Source: JBCCIM01 sp965263205 (lineage in GTDB: Bacteria > Bacteroidota > Rhodothermia > Rhodothermales > JAHQVL01). Taken from it: a stretch of 64,000 nt of DNA. The translations under genes were made by a program, and so were the position numbers. Shown piece by piece: positions 44,186 through 53,160 of this stretch. How positions within the stretch are numbered: the stretch's first letter is position 1; every line of letters starts with the position of its first letter. A model generated the notes under the pieces. That model saw only the letters and a list, made by a program, of their open reading frames with translations. It searched no databases and was not told the DNA's origin. The stretch is from positions 367,434-431,433 of the forward strand of contig CBDHHF010000032.1 in the NCBI GenBank assembly GCA_965263205.1. The letters are read 5' to 3'.

Positions 44186-45290
44186 CTACCGTCTGTAGAA
44201 TTGCTTTCCAGCCATTTGGCAGACCAACCCTTTAAATTCCAGGTTCAGCAGATATACAAGCGCTGTAGACACGTCAACGCCGGCTTCCATGCACAACGCA
44301 TCGATGTATTTGGGTGTATGATCTAACAAGTCAAACAGCTTACGCTCAATCCCGGTCAACAACGGCTCTGGCTTCTTTCCTTTGGCTACAGGGGATGCCA
44401 CGCTTCCCCCCAATTCTTCCAGTATATCTTCAACGTTACTCACAAGCTTGGCCTGTCCTTCAGCAATTAACGCATGGCAGCCGGCTGCTGTCGGACTGAA
44501 CATATCACCGGGGACTGCAAACACTTCTCTGTTTTGCTCCAGCGCCATGCGTGCTGTGATTAATGCACCTCCCTTTTCAAACGCTTCAACAACAAGTGTC
44601 CCCAACGAAAGTCCGCTGATAATGCGGTTGCGCTTGGGAAAATTAGATGCATCAGGGCGAGCGCGTAATGGGAGTTCTGATACCAGCGCTCCTTGTGCAA
44701 TCAAGTCTCGGGCAATTTCGACGTGTTTACTGGGATAAATACGATCTATCCCAGACCCCAGTACCGCGACGGACAATCCACCGGATGCAAGCGCTGCGGC
44801 ATGCGCTGCGGCATCGATACCATAAGCCAGCCCGCTTAAGATCGTGAAGCCGTGCGCGACCAGCGCCTCTGCAAAAAAGGCAGCAGCACGCAAGCCATAA
44901 GGTGACGGCCGACGTGTCCCAACAATGGCAATGGATGGGGAAGATAAGACGTCTGTTCGGCCGCGCACCCACAAAAAAGCCGGCGGATCGTAAATCGTTT
45001 GCAGTAAACGAGGAAAACGGTCATCCCAAAAAGGAAGCAGTGAAGCATGGGAACGCGAAGCCCACACAAATTGCTCGTCGACTTCAGGAAAGCGATCAAA
45101 CGAAGTGATTTGTTTTGCCACGTTCGGCCCTATCCCTACAACCGATTCTAGAAGCAGGACGCGATGCATCCAACGCTGCCGTAGCACTCCCAAAGTGTGT
45201 TACCAGTTGCCTGATTTTGTTGGCACCAATGCCCGGCACCATAGAAAGCGCGAGCAATGCACGATGCTGAACGGCATCCGTTTCCGCCAT
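44186..45290 (-). pseudogene. dprA: DNA-processing protein DprA, split by a single-base frameshift
   Basis: The C-terminal 5/6 reads in one frame (from about 45160 down to 44186) with the Rossmann-like LOG core: FPRLLQTIYDPPAFLWVRG, GTRRPSPYGLRAA, SGLAYGIDAAAH, VLGSGIDRIYP, FPKRNRIISGL and the FEKGGALITARMALEQNREVFAVPGD segment. It ends in a small winged-helix-like domain (DALCMEAGVDVSTALVYLL). The N-terminal HhH/SAM-like start (LLALSMVPGIGANKIRQLVTHFGSATAALDAS) is in another frame from ATG 45290. The two join at about 45155-45175; skipping one base restores a 367-aa protein, the usual length. DprA loads RecA on incoming single-stranded DNA in transformation. With other one-base breaks nearby, an assembly indel is likely. 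Gene order obg-dprA-class V aminotransferase. Confidence 0.88.
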
Positions 45291-45355
45291 AACACTACAA
45301 TGAAAAGCTACCTGGTGGTTCTTTGAACGGAGCAGGCGGCTTGCGTGTTAGCTTG

Positions 45356-46363
45356 TCATCGCGCCCGCTCTTCCTCTAGACGTTGCCAGAGCTTATTGCG
45401 TAACGTATCCAATCCCAATTGTGCTACAGAACTGATCGGTATCATTTCGACTGGTTCATCCATGCCTTCGTTAATGAGTTGGACAAGGACTTCCAGGTCC
45501 TCGGGCGGCATAAGATCAATTTTGGACAGCGCTAAAAAACGGGGCTTACTCGCAAGCCGCTCATTAAATTCCTCCAATTCCTTTTTTAGAATCTGGTACG
45601 AGCCAACAGGGTCAGGGTCGGTAACGGGAATCACAAACAGCAACACCGCATTACGTTCGATGTGCTTCAGGAATTGAATACCAAGCCCTTTGCCTTTATG
45701 TGCACCTTCGATAATCCCCGGAATATCTGCCATCACAAACGATTGATAGTTTGCAACCTGTACAACACCCAGAGCGGGCTCGAGCGTTGTGAAAGGGTAG
45801 TCAGCCACCTTGGGTTTTGCAGCTGATATCGCTGAAATGAGTGTCGATTTGCCGGCGTTTGGGAATCCAACAAGCCCTACATCAGCAAGCAGTTTCAACT
45901 CGAGGATGATGTTTAATTCCTCATTGTCTTCCCCCGGCTGTGCATACTTGGGCGTTTGTCGCACCGCCGACTTGAAGAAAGCATTCCCTTTACCACCGCG
46001 CCCTCCTTTTACAAGTACCAGGCGCTGGCCATGCTCACCAATTTCGCCAATCACTGCTTTGGTCTCTCGATCCTTCGCAATGGTGCCAATGGGCACGCGC
46101 AAAACGATGTCTTCCCCATCAGCGCCCGTCATATTCCGTGAGCCACCCGACTTACCCGCGTCTGCAAAATGGTGTCGATTGTAGCGCAGGTCGAGCAACG
46201 TGTAAAGTTGTTTATCACCCTCCAAAATCACAGAGCCCCCTTTTCCACCATCGCCGCCATCCGGACCGCCATGGGGGTTGTACTTCTCTCGCCGAAATGA
46301 AACAGCACCGCCGCCGCCCTTCCCGCTGCGCACCAATATGGTCACATAATCCACAAACTTCAT
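45356..46363 (-). CDS. obg: Obg GTPase (ribosome assembly/stress)
   Basis: 335 aa. The N-terminal Obg glycine-rich fold is plain (VRSGKGGGGAVSFRREKYNPHGGPDGGDGGKGG spans it; also GSRNMTGADGED), followed by the G domain: GFPNAGKST (G1), YPFTTLEPALG (G2), DIPGIIEGAHKGKGLG (G3), LSKIDLM (G4) and ISSVAQLG (G5). The C-terminal OCT domain of some Obg proteins is absent. Obg binds the large ribosomal subunit precursor and responds to ppGpp. Start ATG 46363; 65 bp separate its stop from the dprA start. Divergent from rnhA, with about 120 bp between the two genes. Confidence 0.96.
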   Translation of the reverse strand: MKFVDYVTILVRSGKGGGGAVSFRREKYNPHGGPDGGDGGKGGSVILEGDKQLYTLLDLRYNRHHFADAGKSGGSRNMTGADGEDIVLRVPIGTIAKDRETKAVIGEIGEHGQRLVLVKGGRGGKGNAFFKSAVRQTPKYAQPGEDNEELNIILELKLLADVGLVGFPNAGKSTLISAISAAKPKVADYPFTTLEPALGVVQVANYQSFVMADIPGIIEGAHKGKGLGIQFLKHIERNAVLLFVIPVTDPDPVGSYQILKKELEEFNERLASKPRFLALSKIDLMPPEDLEVLVQLINEGMDEPVEMIPISSVAQLGLDTLRNKLWQRLEEERAR

Positions 46364-46487
46364 TTCAATTTTCCTCGAGAGATCCTAGCGATCAGTTAGA
46401 CGTAGTATGGTGGTCAAATTTGCGCCGGCAGGCAGGCCGGCTTCCCCTGAATGTAAGGATTAAGACTGCTTGTCCCGGCAAAATCCC

Positions 46488-46931
46488 ATGAAGAACGTCA
46501 TTATTTACACAGATGGTTCCTGTAGCGGCAACCCAGGCCCAGGCGGCTGGGCAGCACTGCTCATTTTTGGCGAGCATAAAAAGGAGTGCATGGGCGCCGA
46601 AGCGGAGACAACAAATAACCGGATGGAACTGCGTGCGGCATTAGAGGCATTGCTCTCCCTGAAAGAACCCTGCCGAGTTAAATTACATACAGACAGTGCG
46701 TATCTCCACAACGCGTTTACGAAGGGATGGATAAAGAAATGGCAGAAAAACGGGTGGCGTACCGCCAGTAAAAAACCTGTCGAAAACCAGGACCTCTGGC
46801 AAAAACTGATCATACAGAACGACCGCCATCACGTAGAGTGGACCAAAGTTAAAGGCCATGCAGATGATGAGTTCAATAACATGGTCGATGGAATGGCTGT
46901 GGCGGTAAGGAAAGAAAAGTTTGGCGTTTAG
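46488..46931 (+). CDS. rnhA: Ribonuclease HI
   Basis: 147 aa from ATG 46488 (a TTG 6 codons earlier is also in frame but less likely). Begins MKNVIIYTDGSCSGNPGPGG with the first catalytic Asp; NRMELRAALEAL carries the Glu, LHTDSAYL the second Asp, and KGHADDEFNN the His and last Asp. The full DEDD set of type 1 RNase H is thus present. Cleaves the RNA strand of RNA-DNA hybrids in the cytoplasm. Convergent with yigZ; 58 bp between stops begin with an unusual tandem (GTTTAGG GTTTAGGG) that includes the stop codon. Confidence 0.95.
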   Translation: MKNVIIYTDGSCSGNPGPGGWAALLIFGEHKKECMGAEAETTNNRMELRAALEALLSLKEPCRVKLHTDSAYLHNAFTKGWIKKWQKNGWRTASKKPVENQDLWQKLIIQNDRHHVEWTKVKGHADDEFNNMVDGMAVAVRKEKFGV

Positions 46932-46989
46932 GGTTTAGGGGTTTGAGAAATCGAAAATACGCAATCACGAATACCCGAAAACACGTACA

Positions 46990-47598
46990 TCAAACCTCCA
47001 CTATCTCACCTCTTCCGCTCAAGTTTTCAATAAAGCTTGCCCTGAAACGCTCAACATCCGACTGCCGCACGGCAACTTCCAGCGTGGTAGCATCCCCATA
47101 GGTAGAGCTGACAATTTTTGCATCAACTTGCTCAATTGTATGCATGGCCGGCGACGTATCGCTATAGGCAAACGTGACAAACAAATGATGCCTTATAATA
47201 CGCGACACTATTGTGCATGCGTCAAGCGCCGCTTCTGCTGCATCACCATACGCTCTCGACAATCCACCCACGCCGAGTTTCGTCCCCCCATAATACCGCG
47301 TCACAACAACAAGCAGATTGGTGACAGCTTTTGCATCGATCTGACGTAAAATGGGTGCGCCGGCGCTGCCACTCGGCTCTCCGTCATCACTGTATCGAAA
47401 CACATCGGCCGACTGACCAAGCCGGTATGCCCAGCAATGGTGCGTGGCGTTGTACTCGCGCTTGCGTATGCCTTGCAATAAAGCTTGCGCCGCCTCCCGG
47501 TCTTTTGCGTACAGCACTTCCCCGATGAACCGCGACCCTTTGATCTTTATTTCAACGGTTGCGGCTTTTTCAATTTCGTTAAAGGTATCCGTTGCCAT
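46990..47598 (-). CDS. yigZ: IMPACT/YigZ family protein
   Basis: 202 aa from ATG 47598; the frame is open up to 47643 but that would overlap the mscS stop. Two domains: N-terminal UPF0029/IMPACT domain with GSRFIGEVLYAKDREAAQALL, HHCWAYRLG and DDGEPSGSAGAPIL, and LVVVTRYYGGTKLGVGGLSRAYGDA; C-terminal DUF1949-like ferredoxin fold. The family is linked to translation regulation in eukaryotes (IMPACT); in bacteria the role is unclear. It follows the mechanosensitive channel by 25 bp on the same strand. Confidence 0.9.
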   Translation of the reverse strand: MATDTFNEIEKAATVEIKIKGSRFIGEVLYAKDREAAQALLQGIRKREYNATHHCWAYRLGQSADVFRYSDDGEPSGSAGAPILRQIDAKAVTNLLVVVTRYYGGTKLGVGGLSRAYGDAAEAALDACTIVSRIIRHHLFVTFAYSDTSPAMHTIEQVDAKIVSSTYGDATTLEVAVRQSDVERFRASFIENLSGRGEIVEV

Positions 47599-47623
47599 AC
47601 ATGTTGCTACCAAGCCATGCGGC

Positions 47624-48677
47624 TTACTTCTGCATTTCCACAATCAGCTTCTGCGTAGGGAAGGCGATATCAATGCCGGCTTCTTCGAATACACGCAGCA
47701 AATCGAGGTTCACCTGCTCTTGAATATCCATGTATAACGCATAGTCGGGTTTTGCAACGTGGTACACGGCCGTGAACATGAGCGCAGAATCGCCAAAGCT
47801 ACTAAAATGTACACGATCAACGGCAACGTCTTCGTGCGCCTCCAACGCGCGTCGTATCATTTGCGGGATCTCTTGCAGTTTTTCGCGCGGGGTGCCATAC
47901 TCAACGCCCACATTGAACACGACGCGCCGGCGATACATACGCTTGAAGTTGCGGATCCGGCTCTTCAACAAATCACCATTCGACACAATGATCTGCTCAC
48001 CTGACAGGCTTCGAATCCGCGTTGTTTTGAGTCCGATGTGCTCTACATTGCCCATATAGTCCCCCACTTCAAGGAAATCCCCTACTACAAACGGTTTGTC
48101 GAGTACAATGGACAGCGACGCAAAAATGTCACCGAGGATATTCTGAACAGCCAGGGCAACCGCGATTCCTCCGATACCGAGACCGGTCACAAGTGCCGTT
48201 ACATCAACCCCAAAGTTATCCAGTACTGCAAGCAACAAAATAGACCAAAGCCCAATCCGAGCGAGCATCCCAACTGCTGAAATGGTGGTAACCGCAGACG
48301 GGTCTTCTTCGAGCTTCTTTTCCCTATAATAAGCAAGCCACCAACCGAATGACGCTTGTCCCCCACACCCCGATCTGAAACAACAGCACCAAAAACACAA
48401 TGCGGCCAAAGAGTTGGGAAATGTCTCCTGGAAATTCTTTAAATAACGTGGCAGCCCATAATCCAATCGCGAAGAACGAATAGCGGCGCGTGCTTTTCAG
48501 CAATACAACGATGACATCGTCAACGACATTGGACGTGCGCGATGCTAGCCGCTCAAATCTGCCGGCAATTGCTGAGCGCAACACCATCAACACAAGAGCT
48601 ATACCTAGCCCGATCCCGATAGCAATCAGCCAATCCAGCAGGGTAACGCCAAAAAATTCGTAGTTAAGAAAATCCAT
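47624..48677 (-). pseudogene. MscS-family mechanosensitive channel, split by a single-base frameshift
   Basis: Two adjoining frames together make one MscS-like channel of about 350 aa. The N-terminal frame (ATG 48677, or 48737 for a longer start) gives the first membrane helices (FFGVTLLDWLIAIGIGLGIAL; SFFAIGLWAATLF; IVFLVLLFQIGVWGTSVIR) and then stops. The other frame gives WWLAYYREKKLEEDPS, the pore helix (GLGIGGIAVALAVQNILGDIFASLSI), the beta domain (VVGDFLEVGDYMGNVEHIGLKTTRIR) and the C-terminal vestibule. The frames meet at about 48343-48347, in GGTTGG; skipping one base joins WGTSVIR to WWLAYY. The pore motif is intact, so a working channel is likely if the shift is an assembly error. 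Opens upon membrane tension and releases osmolytes. Confidence 0.88.
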
Positions 48678-48766
48678 TTTCTTTTGTGGGTTGATAGAAC
48701 ACGTAGGCAGATGGTACGGACTCCCATCGAAAAGCAAAAATGAAATAAGGGCAAACTATGCCGGCA

Positions 48767-49828
48767 TCACAACCCCAAACTCAACTGACGCGGGGCATCC
48801 GGGTAGATCAGGTTTGCTACTCCAACACCTAACAGGCGAATCGGTGGCAAAGGTTCGGTGCGCTTGAGCAGCGTGACAGCGACATCTCCAACCAGCGTCG
48901 CATCATCTGTTGGAGACACCAGGGTTGACGCACGGGTCAGGGTGGTGAAGTCGTGGTAGCGCACTTTGATGCGTACCGTCCGCGCAAGCAGCTTCTCGCG
49001 CTGGATATCATCACACACCCGCACCGCAAGCTTCCGCAGCATGTCAACAATCTCCGAACGCGACGTAATATCAACCGAAAACGTGCGTTCAGCGCTGCGT
49101 GATTTTCGTTTGCGCGAGGTGCGCACCGGTCTATTGTCCTCACCGTTTGCAAGATACCAGAGACGGAGACCATGTTTGCCAAACATTTTGCTTGCATCCT
49201 CTCTGCTCAACGCCGCCAATGCCCCTACCGTTACCAACCCTATTTCCTCTAAACGCGCATAGGTTGCTGGCCCCACGCCGGGCATTTTCCGGACCGAAAG
49301 GGGGTGCAGGAATTCCTGCAATTTGGCAGGGTGCACAACCGTAAGTCCATCGGGCTTGTTGAAGTCTGATGCTATTTTGGCCACAAACTTGGAAGGCGCC
49401 ACTCCTGCTGAAGCCGTGAGTCCAAGTTCTTCCCTGATACGTTGCCGAATTTCCTGGGCGACAGCCGTTGCGGTTGCTTTATCTTCTGGCAGGTCCGATA
49501 CATCCAGATAACACTCGTCCAGGCTAATCGGCTCAATTAATTCTGTATAATCGGCCAAAATAGCGCGCATTTGGCGGGAAATGGTGCGATACTTCTTAAA
49601 ATCGCCGCGCAGGAAAATGACTTGCGGACATCGCTTGAGCGCCTGACTGGCCGGCATGGCAGAATGGATACCCCACTTCCTTGCCTCATAACTGGCAGCA
49701 CTCACCACCCCTCTCCCAAACGGATTTCCCCCGACAACAACAGGCTTCCCCTTGAGGCTGGGGTCGTCTCGCTGTTCTACGGAAGCATAGAACGCATCCA
49801 TGTCGATGTGAATGATTCGCCGGGTCAT
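48767..49828 (-). CDS. dinB: DNA polymerase IV (Y-family)
   Basis: 353 aa. Y-family motifs: IIHIDMDAFYASVEQRDDP (first catalytic Asp), VVSAASYEARKWGIHSAMP, and YTELIEPISLDECYLDVSD (SxDE, the second metal site). LGLTASAGVAPSKFVAKIASDFNKPDG follows, then the little-finger domain. The C-terminus PIRLLGVGVANL leads to a short tail, RQLSLGL, that fits a beta-clamp-binding motif (QLSLGL). Error-prone bypass polymerase. It starts on the minus strand just before the dnaA control region; no LexA box could be identified. Confidence 0.95.
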   Translation of the reverse strand: MTRRIIHIDMDAFYASVEQRDDPSLKGKPVVVGGNPFGRGVVSAASYEARKWGIHSAMPASQALKRCPQVIFLRGDFKKYRTISRQMRAILADYTELIEPISLDECYLDVSDLPEDKATATAVAQEIRQRIREELGLTASAGVAPSKFVAKIASDFNKPDGLTVVHPAKLQEFLHPLSVRKMPGVGPATYARLEEIGLVTVGALAALSREDASKMFGKHGLRLWYLANGEDNRPVRTSRKRKSRSAERTFSVDITSRSEIVDMLRKLAVRVCDDIQREKLLARTVRIKVRYHDFTTLTRASTLVSPTDDATLVGDVAVTLLKRTEPLPPIRLLGVGVANLIYPDAPRQLSLGL

Positions 49829-50091
49829 AAATTAAGGCGACAAAACATTTGGCGCATCCGTTGACGGGGGGTTGCCTACATGCTGTAAGATACTACTTGT
49901 ACAACTAAATCTCGATCCCAAAAGAAGTGTTAGTAACCTGTTGAAAACCGTAGATAACGCGGTGGATATTGTTAGTAACTAGGGTTAAAAGCTGTGGGTA
50001 ACTATACATAGATCCCATTTGCAATGTACCAACATTTCGGCGTACTCTACATGTCCTTTTCTGTTAATCTTTTTATCGCTCAGGGGTATGT
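49829..50091. promoter_or_regulatory. dnaA upstream region with DnaA-box-like sites and direct repeat (candidate oriC/autoregulatory region)
   Basis: 263 bp between the divergent dinB and dnaA genes, more A+T-rich than the genes. Sites resembling the DnaA box TGTGGATAA: TGTGGGTAA at 49993-50001 (8 of 9), CGTAGATAA at 49950-49958 (7 of 9) and GGTGGATAT at 49962-49970 (7 of 9), all in the same direction. A perfect 10-bp direct repeat TGTTAGTAAC occurs at 49929-49938 and 49971-49980, 42 bp apart (four helical turns). This could be an origin or an autoregulatory dnaA promoter; without GC skew it cannot be decided. Confidence 0.5.
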
Positions 50092-51723
50092 ATGACGGCG
50101 AGGGTACAATCAATTTGGAGTAGTTGTCTGGAAAAGATTTCTGATGTTATTCCCAAGTACAGTTACAATACGTGGATTCGACCACTAAGACCCATTGCAC
50201 TAGACGACCAGGACCCGCAGGTCCTGCGTGTTGAGGTACCCAATGTATTCCACCAGAAATGGGTGGAAGAAAACTATATTGATATTGTTGGCAAAAGCGT
50301 TCGCGACATCCTCGGTCCTAAAACAACCCTGAAGCTTTCCCTTCCTCTTGATTTAGACGGCACAGCGAGCAGCAAAGCCGACTATGCGCAGCCTATTGCC
50401 CCGCCCCCTATCCAGGTATCTTACTCGCAGCAGGCACAGGCAGCACATGCCGCGCAGCAAGTACAATCGTTTAATGCCGGCCTCGGCGGCACACGCCCGG
50501 CCGTACCAAACAATGGTGGACGGCCTGTTATACCTCCTAATCCAGTAGCCTCAGGTGGTTTAGCCTCCAATGCGGGCGTCCCCCAAAACGGTCACCAGCA
50601 CGCTGTAAATACCCATGCAGCGCCGGCGGCTAAAGCGAATCTATCCAGTAGAAGTATTTCTTCAACGCTGAATTTAAATGAGCACTACACGTTCGAAGAA
50701 TACGTAGAAGGTGCCGGCAACCGGCTTGCCCGCAGCGCAGCGATGGCCGTTGCAAAAGAACCCGGTGCCACGAGCTTCAATCCGCTGTTTATGTACGGCG
50801 ATGTAGGACTCGGCAAAACGCACCTTGCGCAGGCCATCTGCAATTATGCGATCGAACACGGAACGGCAAAGAATCCGATCTATGTTACAATCGACAATTT
50901 CACCAACCAGTTTATCTCAGCCATTCGTGCAAACCGTGCACACGAGTTCACCAACTTCTATCGCAAGGTAGATCTGCTGGTTGTTGACGACATCCAATTC
51001 CTGAGCGGCAAAGAACGTACACAGGAAGAGTTTTTCCATCTATTCAATGCCATCCATCAGTCGAGCGGCCAATTGGTGCTTTGCGCTGACCGTGCACCGG
51101 GTGATATCCAGGGCATCCACAATCGCCTCATCTCCCGTTTCCACTGGGGACTCACCACTGACATCTCTGCACCAGATCTCGAAACGCGCGTCGCCATCCT
51201 GATGCAGAAGTCGCAGCGCTACAAGCTGTCGCTTAACGAAGAGATTGCTGAAACGATTGCCCAGTCGGTATCGCGCAATGTTCGCGAACTCGAATCGGTA
51301 CTCACAAAAATACTGGCCCACTGCTCCCTGCACGGGACCGCTGTGACCCAAAATCTCACAGAAAGCATCCTGCAGCACTACGGATCTGTCCGAAATCAGG
51401 TAACAATGGATGAAATCATTGAAATTGTTGCAGAATCCTTCGGGACTCCATCTGAGTATATTGTAGGCAAATCCAGAAAACGCGAAATTGTAGTAGCCAG
51501 ACATGCTGCCATGTACCTGGCGAAAGAGTTTACGCACAGATCCTTAAAATCTATTGGCCTTCATTTTGCCGGCCGCGACCATAGCACGGTAATCCATGCT
51601 GTAAAAGCGGTGGATGACAGAATTGCCACGGAAGCATCATTCAGACAAAAGCTGGAGCATGCGCGCGAGGTTGTCAGAAAACGCGTAGAAGGGTCTCGGA
51701 CAAGCGCCCCGAGAAGTCATTAA
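50092..51723 (+). CDS. dnaA: Chromosomal replication initiator DnaA
   Basis: 543 aa, longer than the usual 450 because domain II is an Ala/Gln/Pro/Asn-rich linker of about 110 residues (about 95-205). Domain I: WSSCLEKISDVIPKYSYNTWIRPL. Domain III (AAA+): NPLFMYGDVGLGKTHLAQAI (Walker A; the usual GGVGLGKT is here GDVGLGKT), LLVVDDIQFLSGKERTQEEF (Walker B), and ISRFHWGLTTDISAPDLETR (box VII/sensor region). Domain IV: VVARHAAMYLAKEFTHRSLK then the signature FAGRDHSTVIHA. It opens oriC by ATP-dependent binding to DnaA boxes. It is followed 5 bp later by a ParA ATPase gene. Confidence 0.97.
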   Translation: MTARVQSIWSSCLEKISDVIPKYSYNTWIRPLRPIALDDQDPQVLRVEVPNVFHQKWVEENYIDIVGKSVRDILGPKTTLKLSLPLDLDGTASSKADYAQPIAPPPIQVSYSQQAQAAHAAQQVQSFNAGLGGTRPAVPNNGGRPVIPPNPVASGGLASNAGVPQNGHQHAVNTHAAPAAKANLSSRSISSTLNLNEHYTFEEYVEGAGNRLARSAAMAVAKEPGATSFNPLFMYGDVGLGKTHLAQAICNYAIEHGTAKNPIYVTIDNFTNQFISAIRANRAHEFTNFYRKVDLLVVDDIQFLSGKERTQEEFFHLFNAIHQSSGQLVLCADRAPGDIQGIHNRLISRFHWGLTTDISAPDLETRVAILMQKSQRYKLSLNEEIAETIAQSVSRNVRELESVLTKILAHCSLHGTAVTQNLTESILQHYGSVRNQVTMDEIIEIVAESFGTPSEYIVGKSRKREIVVARHAAMYLAKEFTHRSLKSIGLHFAGRDHSTVIHAVKAVDDRIATEASFRQKLEHAREVVRKRVEGSRTSAPRSH

Positions 51724-51728
51724 ATTGC

Positions 51729-52547
51729 ATGAAAGTACTTACTATCTGTAGCCACAAAGGTGGGACCGGCAAAACAACAACTGCTGTCAACCTTTCTTCG
51801 GCACTCGGATTAACCGGACACCGCACCCTCCTCATTGACATGGATCCGCAAGGATTCCTCACAAGCATGCTGGGCCTGCAGCAGCGACAAAAGGAAGGAT
51901 CCTGCCTCATGCTCTTTGAGCAAGGCATCAAACTCACCGACATCCAGATGACAAAAGTAGGGTCGCTGGATGTATTGCCGTCTTCGCACATGATGACGAG
52001 CAAAATGCGGCACCTCAACAAAGCGATGGACGTGTTTTACGCTAAAGAAGCGCTCAACAACGCGCCACACGACTACGACATCGTTATTTTTGACACAGCA
52101 GCAGCGATTACCGTTTACAGTTTGAACGCCTTGGTTACGTCAAACAATGTTCTCATTCCGGTTACCCCGGAATATCAACCTGTAATGGGCGCTGAGCAAA
52201 CGGTCGAGACCATTCGACTGGTTGCCAACAAGCTAAATCCGAAGCTCGCTGATCCGTTGTTTGTATTCACCCAGGTAGACGGCAGAAAGCGCACGCACCA
52301 GCGATACCGGGATTACATGCGCAACAAGTACACATCACAAGTGCTGGACACGGAAATTCGGACCTGTTCCTCCCTCGCGAATAGCTACAAAAATGGGGCA
52401 ACGGTATTTGATATCGATCTGCATTCTCGTGGCGCCCATGACTACGCTAAATTGACGGACGCCATCCTCCCTATTATGTTTGCAGAACCAGAAGAAGCGC
52501 CTCAGCAGCCGGCGAAGCCGTCATTTGTTGTAAATCCAGTGCAATAA
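51729..52547 (+). CDS. parA: ParA/Soj-family ATPase
   Basis: 272 aa. Deviant Walker A KGGTGKTTTAVNLSSAL with the signature Lys of ParA, then LLIDMDPQGFLTSMLGL (motif A') and DIVIFDTAAAITVYSLNALV (motif B). No parB gene follows: the next gene is convergent clpS, 7 bp away. The 5-bp gap from dnaA suggests cotranscription with the initiator. ParA-family proteins segregate chromosomes with ParB-parS or place other cargo; here the partner is not seen. The C-terminal 20 residues are Pro/Ala-rich. Confidence 0.93.
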   Translation: MKVLTICSHKGGTGKTTTAVNLSSALGLTGHRTLLIDMDPQGFLTSMLGLQQRQKEGSCLMLFEQGIKLTDIQMTKVGSLDVLPSSHMMTSKMRHLNKAMDVFYAKEALNNAPHDYDIVIFDTAAAITVYSLNALVTSNNVLIPVTPEYQPVMGAEQTVETIRLVANKLNPKLADPLFVFTQVDGRKRTHQRYRDYMRNKYTSQVLDTEIRTCSSLANSYKNGATVFDIDLHSRGAHDYAKLTDAILPIMFAEPEEAPQQPAKPSFVVNPVQ

Positions 52548-52554
52548 AGCAGGA

Positions 52555-52887
52555 TTATCCTTCAATTTCAGTAACCAGCTGGATTTCGCGCAACACACTC
52601 TGCACCCTGAAGCAGTCTTCAAAGCTACCTTCGTAAACACTGGCCTTCCCTTTTAAGTGTGCCTCAAAGGCATAGGCGCGCGCCTGCTCAGACGAACACC
52701 CCGTGGCCTTGATGAGCTGCATAATAACCTCATCGAAGGTGTGTATTTCGTCGTTATACAGGATGACGCGCCAGGGCGCATTGAGTCGTTCCTCGACTTC
52801 ATCTTCGACAACCTCTACCACATCCGGGCTCTCGGTTGCCTCCGGCCACATATTCATATACCAAGCGTCACGTTTCGCCATACGCAC
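52555..52887 (-). CDS. clpS: ClpS adaptor of the ClpAP protease
   Basis: 110 aa. An acidic N-terminal tail (EVVEDEVEERLNAP) precedes the conserved core: WRVILYNDEIHTFDEVI (N-D-x-x-H-T-F pocket region), HLKGKASVYEGSFEDC. It delivers N-degron substrates to ClpA; the NDE and His-Thr-Phe segment bind the N-terminal hydrophobic residue. Last gene of the pssA-purS-clpS unit, 10 bp after purS. Confidence 0.95.
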   Translation of the reverse strand: MRMAKRDAWYMNMWPEATESPDVVEVVEDEVEERLNAPWRVILYNDEIHTFDEVIMQLIKATGCSSEQARAYAFEAHLKGKASVYEGSFEDCFRVQSVLREIQLVTEIEG

Positions 52888-52896
52888 AAGAGCCGA

Positions 52897-53157
52897 CTAA
52901 GCTGTAACGGCCTCTTTTTCCAGGGTGAAGCTAAAGTCTTCCATCACAGGATTGGACAGCAGTTTCTCACAGGCCTCCGCTACAATAGCTTCTGCAGCCG
53001 GCTCAGAATCAGCTTCTACCCAAAGCTCAATAAATTTCCCCATACGGACGCGATTCACACTACCGTAGCCCAATTCTTGCAACGCATGCTGCGTAGCTTT
53101 GCCTTGCGGATCAAGAATAGATTGTCTGAGGGTAATATTTATACTAGCTTTATACAT
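52897..53157 (-). CDS. purS: Phosphoribosylformylglycinamidine synthase subunit PurS
   Basis: 86 aa. Matches PurS: YKASINITLRQSILDPQGKAT, then ALQELGYGSVNRVRMGKFIEL (the conserved G(Y/F)-x-x-V-x-x-V-R-x-G-K) and a C-terminal helix with EACEKLLSNPVMEDF. It is the small dimeric subunit of the PurLQS amidotransferase in de novo purine synthesis. PurQ and PurL are not in the window. Starts 3 bp after pssA. Confidence 0.95.
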   Translation of the reverse strand: MYKASINITLRQSILDPQGKATQHALQELGYGSVNRVRMGKFIELWVEADSEPAAEAIVAEACEKLLSNPVMEDFSFTLEKEAVTA

Positions 53158-53160
53158 TGG

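Noticed and set aside
45130..45193. Programmed ribosomal frameshift in dprA
   Set aside because: No slippery run, no early stop in the upstream frame at the shift and no downstream structure seen; an indel is simpler.
46922..46945. Telomere-like tandem GTTTAGG GTTTAGGG at the end of rnhA
   Set aside because: Only two to three short units including the stop codon; most likely chance.
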